Shown piece after piece: positions 9,672-18,473 of a DNA stretch of 64,000 nt. The stretch covers positions 124,001 through 188,000 of the forward strand of contig NZ_RZNC01000004.1 in assembly GCF_004078655.1 (NCBI RefSeq), in the 5' to 3' direction. A model generated the notes under the pieces. The model was not told the DNA's origin. It made no database searches and saw only the letters and a program-made list of their open reading frames with translations. How positions within the stretch are numbered: position 1 is the stretch's first letter; each line of letters starts with the position of its first letter. Source of the stretch: Labedella populi. Lineage in GTDB: Bacteria > Actinomycetota > Actinomycetes > Actinomycetales > Microbacteriaceae. The position numbers and the translations under genes are program-made.

Positions 9672-10802
9672 ATGAGATGGAGCGAACAGGGACTGCGGGT
9701 CGAGGAGCCATCGACACTCCCGGGCCTCGCACGGATCAACACGGTCGTGCGCAGCGTCACGACGCCAGAGTTCGCGGGGGTCACCTTCCACGAGATCCTC
9801 GCGAAGTCCGCGCTCAACAAGGTGCCGAGCGGTTCGGGGATGCCTTTCGGCTGGACCATCAATCCGTACCGGGGCTGCAGCCACGCGTGCGTCTACTGCT
9901 TCGCGCGACCGACGCACACCTACCTCGACCTCAACGCGGGCACCGACTTCGACACCCAGGTCATCGTGAAGATCAACGTCTCCGAGGTCCTCGAGCGCGA
10001 ACTGCGCAAACCCTCCTGGCAGCACCACCCCGTGGCCCTCGGCACGAACACCGACCCGTATCAGCGTGCCGAGGGGCGGTACGAGCTCATGCCGGGCGTC
10101 ATCTCCGCTCTCGCTTCGTCCGGTACTCCCCTCTCCATCCTCACGAAGGGCACGCTGCTCCGCCGCGACCTGCCGCTGCTCGCGGACGTCTCGCGCCAGG
10201 TGCCCGTCGATCTCGCGATGTCGATCGCGATCTATGACGACGACCTGCAGAAATCCATCGAGCCGGGCACACCGAGCGCCGCTGCGCGTCTCCGTACCGT
10301 CACCGCGGTCCGCGAGGCCGGGCTCGACTGCTCGGTGTTCCTCATGCCGATCCTCCCCTGGCTCACGGACTCGACGGCCCACCTCGACGACGCCCTCCGG
10401 CGCGTCAGGGACGCCGGTGCGACATCGGTCCTGTACTCGGCCCTCCACCTCAAGCCCGGGGTGAAGCCGTGGTTCATGCACTGGCTCGAGCGCACGCACC
10501 CCGAACTGGTGCCGCGCTACCGGGATCTCTACGCGAGCGGTTCCTATGCACCCGCCGCGTATCGGAAGTGGCTCGCGCAGCGCATCCGACCTCTCATCCG
10601 GGCCAACGGGCTCGACGAGGGACGAGAGGAACCGACGACGGGTGGCGTCCGTTCGAGCGCACTCGGCCAGTTCCGTGACCCCGACGGCGAGCGGCGACCG
10701 GCGCGCTTCGCGAGCGAGGATCGACGCACCGTGCCCTCGGCGCTCAACATCCCCGTCGCGTCCGTGGCGTTCGAGTCCGCAGACGAACCGACGCTCTTCT
10801 GA
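9672..10802 (+). CDS. Rv2578c-family radical SAM protein (SplB-like)
   Basis: A 376-residue radical SAM protein of the Rv2578c/COG1533 group, distantly related to spore photoproduct lyase and often guessed to act on damaged DNA. The [4Fe-4S] cysteines are in NPYRGCSHACVYCFARPTH (CX3CX2C, about residues 70-80), then LGTNTDPYQ and the TKGTLLRRD stretch of the TIM barrel. The C-terminal 60 residues are polar. ATG 9672 follows TCTAAT by 7 nt with no Shine-Dalgarno. The overlapping LexA box implies DNA-damage induction. Catalytic substrate unknown. Confidence 0.92.
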   Translation: MRWSEQGLRVEEPSTLPGLARINTVVRSVTTPEFAGVTFHEILAKSALNKVPSGSGMPFGWTINPYRGCSHACVYCFARPTHTYLDLNAGTDFDTQVIVKINVSEVLERELRKPSWQHHPVALGTNTDPYQRAEGRYELMPGVISALASSGTPLSILTKGTLLRRDLPLLADVSRQVPVDLAMSIAIYDDDLQKSIEPGTPSAAARLRTVTAVREAGLDCSVFLMPILPWLTDSTAHLDDALRRVRDAGATSVLYSALHLKPGVKPWFMHWLERTHPELVPRYRDLYASGSYAPAAYRKWLAQRIRPLIRANGLDEGREEPTTGGVRSSALGQFRDPDGERRPARFASEDRRTVPSALNIPVASVAFESADEPTLF

Positions 10803-10916
10803 ACCCCCTGGTGGGCACTCGCTCTGCACGGGCGTGACGAGCGCCGGAGGATGTCGTGGGCATCTCCCCAGGCCCCCTCCTAGGCTGGCTCAGCGACCTC
10901 TTCGATTGAGGCCGGA

Positions 10917-10944
10917 GGCTCCGTCGGGGAGAACCGACGGAGCC
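10917..10944. terminator. Bidirectional terminator hairpin
   Basis: An 11-bp perfect stem GGCTCCGTCGG / CCGACGGAGCC with loop GGAGAA lies between the convergent radical SAM and RNA helicase genes. There is no T-run, as is common in high-GC actinobacteria. Confidence 0.75.
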
Positions 10945-10955
10945 GTCGCCGGATG

Positions 10956-13043
10956 TCAGCGCGTGGCCAGCTCCTCGAGGAGATCGTCGCCCGGTTGCGT
11001 CTCCTCGAAGTCCGCGTCGATCTCGGCCCGCTCCAGCAGCTCGCTCATGCGGCGCTGACGGCTCCGTGTGATGAGTGTCACGACGGTGCCCTCCTTGCCG
11101 GCGCGACCGGTACGGCCGGAGCGGTGCAGGTACGTCTTGTACTCGTCCGGCGCGTCGGCCTGCACGACGAGGGTGATGTCGTCGACGTGGATGCCGCGCG
11201 CGGCGACGTCCGTCGCGACGAGCACGTTGACGCGGCCGGACGTGAGCTTCTCGAGATTGCGGGTGCGGCGTGCCTGGTTGAGGTCGCCATGCAGTGCCAC
11301 GGCGAGGATTCCCGCGTCCTCGAGCTGATCCGTGAGCCGCTCGGCGTACGCCCGTGTACGGGCGAAGACGAGCGTCTTCTCCTCGCGGCTCGCGAGGCGC
11401 TCGATGACGGCGTCCTTGTCGCGGTGCTCGATCACGAGCACGCGGTGGTCGATCGTCGAGGACGCCTGGTCCTCACCGGCGACCTCGTGGACGCTCGGCT
11501 TCTTGAGGAACTCGTCGACGAGCGCCGCGACGCCGCGGTCGAGCGTCGCCGAGAACAGCAGCTTCTGGCCGCCGTTCGCGGTGCGGCGGAGGATCCGCTG
11601 CACCGGCTCGAGGAACCCGAGATCGCACATGTGGTCGGCCTCGTCGAGCACCGTGACGGTGACCTCCGACAAGTCGAGCCGACCCTGCTCGATGAGGTCC
11701 TCGATGCGACCGGGCGTGCCGATCACGATGTCGACGCCGCGCTGGAGCGCACCGACCTGCCGCCCTTGCGGCACGCCGCCGTAGATCTGCGTCGTGAAGA
11801 GGCCGACGCTGCGAGCGATCGGCTGCACCGTCCCGTCGATCTGCAGCGCGAGCTCGCGCGTCGGGGCGAGGATGAGCGCGCGGGGCTTCCGGCCCATCTG
11901 GCGCTTCTTGCCTCCGCCGTTCTCCATGAGCTTCTCGACGAGCGGGGCTCCGAAGGCGATCGTCTTGCCGCTGCCGGTCCGCCCCCGCCCGAGCACGTCG
12001 CGGCCCGCGAGCACGTCCGGGATCGTCGCGGCCTGGATCGGGAAGGGCGTCTCGGCACCGAGCTCGGCGAGGGCACGCGTGATGTTGCCGCCGAGGCCGA
12101 GGTCGGCGAACGTTACGCCGTCGACATCCGCCGCCTGGATCGCTTCGGCCTCGAGACGCTCGAGCACGACATCGTCGGTCGGCGTGTAGTGCCGGTCGTC
12201 GTCACGGCGCGGAGAGAAGGAGCGGTCAGAGCGCCCGTGCCCGCGATGCTCCCGGAAGGTGCGGTCGTCGCGACGCGGGCGATCGCTGCGCGCGAACCGG
12301 TCGTCCCGGCGGGGCCGGTCGTCCCGCTGAGGGCGCTCGTCCGTCGAGAAGCGGCTCGAGCGACCCGCCGGGCGCTCGTCGCGCGCGGAGCGGTCGATCC
12401 GGGCCGGGCGCTCGTCACGAGCAGGACGCTCGTCACGCGCGAAGCGGTCGCCGCGGGAGGGGTGATCGCCGCGTGCGGGCCGGTCGTCGCGGGCCGGTCG
12501 GGAGTCACGACGGGGACGGTCGTCACGAGAGAAACGGTCGTCGCGCGCAGGACGCTCGTCCCGGGCGGGGCGGGAGTCCCGAGAGAAGCGGTCGTCCCGG
12601 GCCGGGCGCTCGCCACGAGCAGGACGCTCGTCACGCGAGAACCGATCGCCACGAGCAGGACGCTCGTCCCGTGCGAAGCGGTCATGACGGGCGGGTCGCT
12701 CGCCCCGCGGGGAACGGTCGTCGCGCGAGAAGCGGTCGTCGCGCGCCGGGCGGTCGGAGCGCGACGGGCGCTCGTCACGGGAGGAACGGTCGTCGCGACG
12801 CGGGCGGTCGTCACGCGAGAAGCGGTCGGCGCGCGCCGGTCGGTCGGAGCGCGCATCGCGCTCTCCGGCACGGGCAGCTCGCTCGTCGGCGTTCCAGCGG
12901 GCCTTGACCGGGGCCTCCTCCTCGCGGAAACCGCGGTGCTTCGGGCTGCGACTGCCGGGACGGGCCGACGAGCGCTTCGAGGCGTAGGCGGGGTCGAAAT
13001 TGCGGGCGGGGCGACCGCCGGCGGGCTTCTTGTTCTTGGGCAT
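10956..13043 (-). CDS. DEAD-box ATP-dependent RNA helicase with long RDDR-repeat N-terminus
   Basis: A 695-residue RNA helicase, likely acting in RNA unwinding, ribosome assembly or cold adaptation. Residues about 45-300 are an Arg/Asp-rich low-complexity repeat (RDDRFSRDERPAR-like units), unusually placed before the core. From about 310 the core shows the Q-motif FPIQAATIPDVLAGRD, Walker A GRTGSGKT, DEAD box VLDEADHMCDLG, SAT in LLFSATLDRG and HRSGRTGRAGKEG. It ends soon after the core. ATG 13043 (MPKNKKPAGG) has GGAAGG upstream. Upstream in-frame codons to 13205 look non-coding. Known relatives carry such repeats at either end as RNA-binding tails. Confidence 0.95.
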   Translation of the reverse strand: MPKNKKPAGGRPARNFDPAYASKRSSARPGSRSPKHRGFREEEAPVKARWNADERAARAGERDARSDRPARADRFSRDDRPRRDDRSSRDERPSRSDRPARDDRFSRDDRSPRGERPARHDRFARDERPARGDRFSRDERPARGERPARDDRFSRDSRPARDERPARDDRFSRDDRPRRDSRPARDDRPARGDHPSRGDRFARDERPARDERPARIDRSARDERPAGRSSRFSTDERPQRDDRPRRDDRFARSDRPRRDDRTFREHRGHGRSDRSFSPRRDDDRHYTPTDDVVLERLEAEAIQAADVDGVTFADLGLGGNITRALAELGAETPFPIQAATIPDVLAGRDVLGRGRTGSGKTIAFGAPLVEKLMENGGGKKRQMGRKPRALILAPTRELALQIDGTVQPIARSVGLFTTQIYGGVPQGRQVGALQRGVDIVIGTPGRIEDLIEQGRLDLSEVTVTVLDEADHMCDLGFLEPVQRILRRTANGGQKLLFSATLDRGVAALVDEFLKKPSVHEVAGEDQASSTIDHRVLVIEHRDKDAVIERLASREEKTLVFARTRAYAERLTDQLEDAGILAVALHGDLNQARRTRNLEKLTSGRVNVLVATDVAARGIHVDDITLVVQADAPDEYKTYLHRSGRTGRAGKEGTVVTLITRSRQRRMSELLERAEIDADFEETQPGDDLLEELATR
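12260..12910 (-). repeat. Degenerate tandem repeat coding the RDDR-rich region
   Basis: Imperfect 21-24-bp units (around CGGTCGTCGCGAGAGAA and CGCTCGTCACGAGCAGGA variants on the + strand) recur more than twenty times. They encode alternating RDDRFSRD and RDERPARD blocks. Units are in frame and diverged at third positions, so this is a coding repeat. Confidence 0.85.
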
Positions 13044-13432
13044 CGTGTGCCTTCCAGGATGGGGTCGCGTCAAACAGCGTCGTCGAGACGTGGCGGAACG
13101 CCACGCTCGAACACCCGGGCAGTCGATGGCCGGGGACCGTTCACTCGATGTGATCTCACCAGCGTTATCGCTGGGAACCGGTCCTCCGGACGAACAGTGA
13201 CGCACGCGGGGATGAGAAGCCGCGCCGTCCAGAAACCGACCTCCCTACGTTACAGCATCGGGGCGAAAAGGTCACGCCTCCCTCCGTTTCCGCCATACCG
13301 CGATTCATCCGCTTCCCGCAAGGCCCCTCCTCATGTACCCGGGTACCCCTAGCGTGGGTGTCGCGGTCGAGGTTCGACCGCCCGCGGTGGTGCCACACGA
13401 CGGCCCGCCGCTCCAACATGGAGGTGTGACAC
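13044..13432. other. Intergenic region between divergent helicase and GlsB genes
   Basis: 389 bp without a credible gene. It must hold both promoters. A TACCCGGGTA palindrome sits near 13337, with CTAG and a GGGTAC that weakly recalls a SigB-type -10, and a less GC-rich stretch lies at 13240-13280. I cannot assign a specific site. Confidence 0.4.
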
Positions 13433-13696
13433 ATGGGATTCCTCGGATTTCTCCTGCTCGGATTGATTGCCGGCGCGATCGCGAAGCTCATCCTTCCGGG
13501 CCGGCAGGGCGGCGGATGGCTCATCACGCTCGTTCTCGGCGTCGTCGGAGCTCTGCTCGGTGGTTTCATCGGCGGCCTGCTCTTCAACCGCGGTCTTGAA
13601 GAGTTCTTCGACCTCGGAACGTGGCTCCTGGCGATCGGCGGCGCGATCATCGTGCTCCTGATCTACGGTGCGGTCACGAACCGCAACAAGCGCTAA
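13433..13696 (+). CDS. GlsB/YeaQ/YmgE-family stress membrane protein
   Basis: An 87-residue membrane protein of the transglycosylase-associated (GlsB/YeaQ/YmgE) family, usually induced by general stress. The family core GLIAGAIAKLILPGRQGGG and ITLVLGVVGALLGGFIG are present, with three hydrophobic segments. ATG 13433 is preceded by GGAGGTGTGACAC. It is followed 15 bp later by a strong terminator, so it is monocistronic. Confidence 0.95.
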   Translation: MGFLGFLLLGLIAGAIAKLILPGRQGGGWLITLVLGVVGALLGGFIGGLLFNRGLEEFFDLGTWLLAIGGAIIVLLIYGAVTNRNKR

Positions 13697-13711
13697 AGCG
13701 TCTCGCGATAC

Positions 13712-13749
13712 ACGAAGCGCCTCCCCGGTCCGCCGGGGAGGCGCTTCGT
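13712..13749 (+). terminator. Strong terminator after the GlsB-family gene
   Basis: A perfect 17-bp stem (13712-13728 with 13733-13749, core GCGCCTCCCCGG / CCGGGGAGGCGC) has a TCCG loop and a TTCGTC tail. It may also serve the convergent enoyl-CoA hydratase gene. Confidence 0.9.
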
Positions 13750-13799
13750 CGTCGTTCGGGCGTGGCGCCGCCGATCGGCCGCTCCGGCGGGGACACGCC

Positions 13800-14810
13800 T
13801 CAGCGAGCACCGACGATCGTGTCCACGATCCCGGGGTCGATCCCGTCCACCCGCGCCGGGTCCCACTGCGGCGCGAAATCCTTGTCGACGACCTGCGCGC
13901 GCACCCCCTCCGCGAAGTCCGGCCGCGCAAAGAGCCCCAGCGAGACCGACAGGTCGCGCGCGAGCACGCGTTGGAGATCGTCGTCGAGCGCCGCGAGTTC
14001 GATGGTGCGGAGCGTGACGGCGAGGGCCGTCGGAGACATCTTCTCCATCGTCTCGGCGGCTTCGACGGCGGCCGGCTCCCGTCGCGATCGCAGGGCCGCG
14101 AGGATGGTGGCGACGGAGTCGGCGTCGTACGACGAGTCGATCCAGGCGCGTTGGGGAAGAAGTTCCGAGGCCGGAGGGGTCACCGCGACGCGCGCGACGA
14201 CCGTCGCGGCGTCCGCGCCGGGGACGATGAGGCCGTCGACAAGCTCGAGCAGATCGCGCGACGGGACGAACACGTCGGCGAACCCCGTCGCGACGGCGTC
14301 CGCGCCGCTCATCGTCGCGGCCGTCAACCCCACGTGCAGCCCGACGAGGCCGGGGGCCCGGGCGAGGAGCAGCGCTCCTCCGACGTCGGGGGCGAGCCCG
14401 ATCCGCACTTCGGGCATCGCGATACGGGAGCGCTCGGTGACGACACGGAGAGCGGCATGCCCTCCGAGGCCGACGCCTCCTCCCATCGTGACGCCGTCCA
14501 TGATCGCGACGAGGGGCTTCGGGTATCGGGCGATCTGCAGCACCGTCGCGTATTCGAGCTCCCAGAACGCCCGGGCCTCGTCGGCGCCGGCCTCCGCGAT
14601 CATCCGCACGTCGCCGCCTGCGCAGAAACCGCGGTCACCGGCACCGTCGAGAAGCACGGCCTCGACGGCCCGATCGTCCTGCCAGGTGACGAGCGCATCG
14701 GAGAGGCGGGTGAGGATGGCGGGCGTGAGCGCGTTGATCCGCGCGGGCCGGTCGAGCGTGATGTGGCCGAGTCGGCCCTCCACACGGATGTCGACACCGT
14801 CGTCTGTCAT
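13800..14810 (-). CDS. Enoyl-CoA hydratase/isomerase family protein, 3-hydroxyisobutyryl-CoA hydrolase type
   Basis: A 336-residue crotonase-fold protein. Its length and the C-terminal extension fit 3-hydroxyisobutyryl-CoA hydrolases of valine breakdown better than the 260-residue hydratases. The oxyanion-hole region is RGFCAGGDVRMIAEAG, and MGGGVGLGGHAALRV and MPEVRIGLAPDVGGALLLAR supply the conserved Glu/Asp. No other valine genes are adjacent, so the pathway is inferred from family only. ATG 14810 has TACTCT six bases upstream, a leaderless layout. It is divergent from the ABM-domain gene. Confidence 0.85.
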   Translation of the reverse strand: MTDDGVDIRVEGRLGHITLDRPARINALTPAILTRLSDALVTWQDDRAVEAVLLDGAGDRGFCAGGDVRMIAEAGADEARAFWELEYATVLQIARYPKPLVAIMDGVTMGGGVGLGGHAALRVVTERSRIAMPEVRIGLAPDVGGALLLARAPGLVGLHVGLTAATMSGADAVATGFADVFVPSRDLLELVDGLIVPGADAATVVARVAVTPPASELLPQRAWIDSSYDADSVATILAALRSRREPAAVEAAETMEKMSPTALAVTLRTIELAALDDDLQRVLARDLSVSLGLFARPDFAEGVRAQVVDKDFAPQWDPARVDGIDPGIVDTIVGAR

Positions 14811-14895
14811 GTGCCCAGAGTATTGCTCCGGGCACGAGGCGCGAAAACGGCGGCCGTCATGCGCCCGAAACGTGTGGTGCACGATGCTGGACACC

Positions 14896-15474
14896 ATGGC
14901 ACACCAACCGATCACGGTCTCGATCGAGCGCGCGGTCGATCCCGCTCGCATCACCGAGGCCACAGCATGGGTCCAGACCGGGATCCAGCTCGCGAACAAG
15001 TACCCGGGCTTCCTCGGCTCCGGGTGGGTGAGGGCGGGAGAGCAGTCCGCCACCTGGCACATGCTCTACCGGTTCTCGGACGAGGCGACCTTGACGGCGT
15101 GGGAGGGCTCACCCGAGCGACAGTGGTGGCTCGGCACCGGCCGCGACTTCGCGCGGGAGTCGCGGGTCGAGCGCCGCACCGGGATCGAAGGGTGGTTCGA
15201 CGACCCTGTCGCGAGGCCCACCGAGTCGCCCGGTGACGTGGCGTCGCACGAGGGGGCCGTCCCGCCGCGGTGGAAGCAATCGGTGAGCATCTGGCTGGGG
15301 TTCTTCCCCGTCAATCTCCTCTTCAGCCTGCTCGTGGCCGCCGTTCCGGGGTGGGACGACCTCGCGGTGTTCTGGCGCGTCCTCATCACGACGCTCGTCC
15401 TCACGCCGATCATGACGTTCTGGGTTCTCCCGGCCGTCACTCGGCTCATCCGACCCTGGCTGCACGCCCGCTGA
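14896..15474 (+). CDS. Antibiotic-biosynthesis-monooxygenase (ABM) domain membrane protein
   Basis: A 192-residue protein. Residues 1-100 form a ferredoxin-like ABM-type domain (ITVSIERAVDPARITEATAW, FSDEATLTAWEGSPERQWWL). About 125-190 hold two membrane helices (VSIWLGFFPVNLLFSLLVAA and VLITTLVLTPIMTFWVL). Such ABM-plus-two-helix proteins are widespread in actinobacteria and have no proven enzyme activity. ATG 14896 is chosen; ATG 14884 (MLDT) is in frame. The 85-bp gap to the divergent hydrolase gene must carry both promoters. Confidence 0.8.
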   Translation: MAHQPITVSIERAVDPARITEATAWVQTGIQLANKYPGFLGSGWVRAGEQSATWHMLYRFSDEATLTAWEGSPERQWWLGTGRDFARESRVERRTGIEGWFDDPVARPTESPGDVASHEGAVPPRWKQSVSIWLGFFPVNLLFSLLVAAVPGWDDLAVFWRVLITTLVLTPIMTFWVLPAVTRLIRPWLHAR

Positions 15475-15524
15475 CAGGGCGGCGGCCGGATCGGGCCGAC
15501 TTGCCCCCGGACTAGGATCGCTCC

Positions 15525-16922
15525 ATGGATGCGATGTCGCGCACGCTCGAGCGGCGAACGGTCGCGGCGTACGCGGTGGGCTCGATCGCGACGGGCGGCT
15601 TCGCCACGCTCCCCGGACTCGTGCTCGTGTACTACCTCACGGACTCGCTCGGCGTCACCGCCATCGCCGCAGGGGCGATCGTCACGATAGCGAAGGTCTG
15701 GGACGTGCTCATCGATCCGGTCATCGGTGCCCGCAGTGATCAGAGCCTCGCCCGCACGGGGAGCAGGCGGCGGCTGATGATGTGGGGAGCTCTCTGCCTC
15801 CCCGCCGTCTTCGCCCTGACCTTCGCGGCGCCGCCGGGCCTCGGCCCGGTCATCGGCGGCCTGTGGGTCCTCGTCGCGTTCGTCCTCTGCGCCACGGCGT
15901 TCAGCCTCTTCCAGGTGCCGTACGTCGCCTTGCCCGCCGAGCTCGTCGCTCGCTACGACGAACGGACGCGCCTGCTCACGTGGCGCGTCGTTGTCCTCAT
16001 CGTCGCCGTCCTGCTCTTCGGGGCGGGCGGTCCCGTTCTCCGCGATCTCGGGGGCGACGAGGCGAGCGGATACCTCCTCATGGGCGTCGTCGCGGGTGTG
16101 CTCATCGGCTGCGGCATGTTCGTCGCCTCGCGTGTGGCACCCGTCGACGTCGCCCGTGCCAACGTCCGTCCCACCGCATCGCTCGCGCAGAACTATTCCG
16201 GCGGTGTGGGCGCCCTCCGAAGGAGCCGAGCGTTCCGGACCCTCCTCGCCACCTATATGCTCCAGGGACTCGCGACGGGTCTCATGCTGACGGGGGCGCA
16301 GTACGTCGCGACGTGGGTCCTCCATTCGGAGCTCGCCGTCACCCTGCTCTTTGTCGCGCTCATCGGCCCGGCCCTGCTTCTCGCTCCGGCGTGGGGCGCT
16401 CTCGCCCGACGCGTCGGGAAAGAACGGGCCTTCGTCCTCGCGAGCGTGGTCTTCGCGGTCGCCGCATTGCTCCCGCTGGGCCTGCTGTGGACGCCGGGAC
16501 CCTGGGTCTACGCGCCCATCGCCCTGGCCGGCACCGCCTATGCCGGGATGCAGACGCTCCCCCTCGCGATGCTGCCGGACGTCATCTCCGACGACGCCCG
16601 CCGCACGGGCGTCCGGCAGGCCGGCGTGATCGGCGGACTCTGGTCGGCCGGGGAGACCGCCGGTCTGGCCTTCGGCGCCACGCTCCTCACGGTGACTCTC
16701 GCTCTCACGGGCTACGTCGAGTCGACGGCGTCCGACACCGTAAGCCAGCCGGACTCGGCCGTCGTCGGGATCGTGGTGGCGTTCAGCATCGTGCCGTCGG
16801 CGATCGTCGCGGCGAGCCTCCTGACGTTGAGGCGGTACCCGCTCCGCCGCCTCGACGTCGACGGGCCGCTGACGCACGGTGCGGACGGCGCCCCGGCCGT
16901 CTCCCGGGAGCAGGGACAGTGA
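15525..16922 (+). CDS. GPH-family (MelB-like) sugar:cation symporter, MFS fold
   Basis: A 465-residue permease with twelve hydrophobic segments. The GPH signature is present in IAKVWDVLIDPVIGARSDQS with TGSRRRLMMWGA, plus FSLFQVPYVALPAELVARYD ahead of the central loop. It probably takes up a glycoside or another small sugar with a cation. No glycosidase is adjacent, so the substrate is unknown. ATG 15525 has TAGGAT six bases upstream (leaderless-like). The gene is convergent with the glycosyltransferase. Confidence 0.88.
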   Translation: MDAMSRTLERRTVAAYAVGSIATGGFATLPGLVLVYYLTDSLGVTAIAAGAIVTIAKVWDVLIDPVIGARSDQSLARTGSRRRLMMWGALCLPAVFALTFAAPPGLGPVIGGLWVLVAFVLCATAFSLFQVPYVALPAELVARYDERTRLLTWRVVVLIVAVLLFGAGGPVLRDLGGDEASGYLLMGVVAGVLIGCGMFVASRVAPVDVARANVRPTASLAQNYSGGVGALRRSRAFRTLLATYMLQGLATGLMLTGAQYVATWVLHSELAVTLLFVALIGPALLLAPAWGALARRVGKERAFVLASVVFAVAALLPLGLLWTPGPWVYAPIALAGTAYAGMQTLPLAMLPDVISDDARRTGVRQAGVIGGLWSAGETAGLAFGATLLTVTLALTGYVESTASDTVSQPDSAVVGIVVAFSIVPSAIVAASLLTLRRYPLRRLDVDGPLTHGADGAPAVSREQGQ

Positions 16923-17055
16923 CGACGGACGTAGGCCCGGACGACGACGTGGGCCGGGACGACGTGGCGCGGACGACACCTCACGCGCCGTGCTCGATCG
17001 GCTGACGCATGACGCGTCGACTCGCGCGGTCCGCTCCGTCGAGGTCGAGTTCGTC

Positions 17056-18267
17056 TCAGCCGGCGATCGCCTCCGGCAGTGCCGTCGTCGCGACGAGCAG
17101 ATCCTCGACGACCGTGCGGTAGTCCTCGATCATGCGATCGCGGCCGAAGCCGGCGCGAGCCTCGATCGCGGCCTCCCTGAGCTCGGGACGCCGTGCGAGC
17201 ACCGCGTCCCACGCGGCGGCGACGTCGGACTCGTCGTGCGTCGTCACGACGCCGATCCCCTCGATCCGCCGGGCGGCGTCACCCACATCGGTCGTAACCG
17301 GGGTGGCGCCGCACGCAGCCCCCTCGACGAGGCAGAGCGGCGAGGCCTCACCGAATGCGCTCGTGAGCGCCACGACGTCCGCGATCTGGAAGAGCGAGGG
17401 CATGTCGTCGCGGATGCCGAGGGCGTGCACGCGGCTCGACGGTGCGACGCCGGACTCGGCGGCGAGCGCACGGAAGGCGTCGTTGGCCCATGTCATGCCC
17501 GCACCGCAGAGGACGTAGTGCGCGTCCTGACGGCGAGCGGCGTGCACGGCGAGGGCACGGAGGAACAGTCCGGGGTTCTTCATGGCGTCGAACCGGGCGG
17601 CGAGCATCACGACGGGAGCATCGTCGGGGATGCCGACGCGTGACCGCGTCGCGGCCGTCTCCTCCGCGGTCCCGGGGCGGAACCGCCGAGTGTCGATGCC
17701 GTTGTCGATGACGTAGCGGCTGCTCGCGCCGACACCTGCCCGCGCGTAGGCGTCACTCGTCGACTCCGCGCACGAAACCGTCGCCGTCACGAGACCGGTC
17801 GCGGTCGCCTCGACGAGCCAACCGAGTGTCTGACCCGAGTGGAGCGGATCGGAGCGGTGAAGACACGCCGCCACCGGAACGTCGGGCATGAGTCCTCGGT
17901 CCTGGAGGGCGAGCAGGACACCGATGGGCTGTTCCTTGAGCGAGAGCACGACGTCGGCGCGACCGACGGCCTCGCTCGCGACGCGGAGCTCCTCGTCGGT
18001 GAACGATGACCGCTCGGGCGGCTGGGCGCCGGCGACTCGACCGAGGGTCCGGATGTCGACGCCGGCGGCCGTCAGACCGCGGTACCGGGGGTCGTCCTCC
18101 ATGAGCTGCACCGTGCCCTCCCGCCCGGCCGACGAGGCGATCGACAGGACACTGTGCTCCTGATCCGCGGCCGCGTGCAGACCGGCGATCAGGTCAGAGT
18201 GGAGGATGCGGGCGCCTCCCGCGAAGAATCCTTCGTAGAGGGACAGGACGCGGAGGGGACGGGTCAT
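17056..18267 (-). CDS. Glycosyltransferase, GT4-like
   Basis: A 403-residue GT-B-fold transferase. The N-terminal domain starts PLRVLSLYEGFFAGGARILH. The C-terminal nucleotide-sugar domain has VVMLAARFDAMKNPGLFLRA and the E-x7-E motif in AFGEASPLCLVEGAACG (about 330). The lack of a membrane segment suggests cytosolic action on a lipid-linked, protein or small-molecule acceptor, which cannot be named. ATG 18267 has GAGAGG seven bases upstream. It stands alone, convergent to the GPH transporter. Confidence 0.88.
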   Translation of the reverse strand: MTRPLRVLSLYEGFFAGGARILHSDLIAGLHAAADQEHSVLSIASSAGREGTVQLMEDDPRYRGLTAAGVDIRTLGRVAGAQPPERSSFTDEELRVASEAVGRADVVLSLKEQPIGVLLALQDRGLMPDVPVAACLHRSDPLHSGQTLGWLVEATATGLVTATVSCAESTSDAYARAGVGASSRYVIDNGIDTRRFRPGTAEETAATRSRVGIPDDAPVVMLAARFDAMKNPGLFLRALAVHAARRQDAHYVLCGAGMTWANDAFRALAAESGVAPSSRVHALGIRDDMPSLFQIADVVALTSAFGEASPLCLVEGAACGATPVTTDVGDAARRIEGIGVVTTHDESDVAAAWDAVLARRPELREAAIEARAGFGRDRMIEDYRTVVEDLLVATTALPEAIAG

Positions 18268-18473
18268 CGAAAGGCCTCTCGGGTCTGGAGCGGTGCGGCG
18301 CGGACGCCGAGTCCCCTTATGCTCCGATCCCCGGATCGCGATGTCGATAAACGGCACGTGTGCAGCGGGTGAACAGCCGTCCCCGCCTGCTCCGTCCCGC
18401 CGCCTCCCGCGTCCTCACGAGCGTGGAACACTCGGTCGTCGAGCGCCCCACGCTCGCGCCACCGAGCCGCTCG

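Noticed and set aside
12260-12910. Regular short repeats as a possible CRISPR array
   Set aside because: Units are in frame, degenerate and contiguous, with no spacers and no cas genes.
10953-13352. 799-codon forward open frame opposite the RNA helicase gene
   Set aside because: It is an antisense shadow created by the GC-rich repeats. The minus-strand frame has all DEAD-box motifs; the forward translation has none.
18418-18455. GAGCGTGG/CCACGCTC hairpin after the RND gene as a terminator
   Set aside because: An 8-bp stem with a 21-nt loop is too weak to claim.
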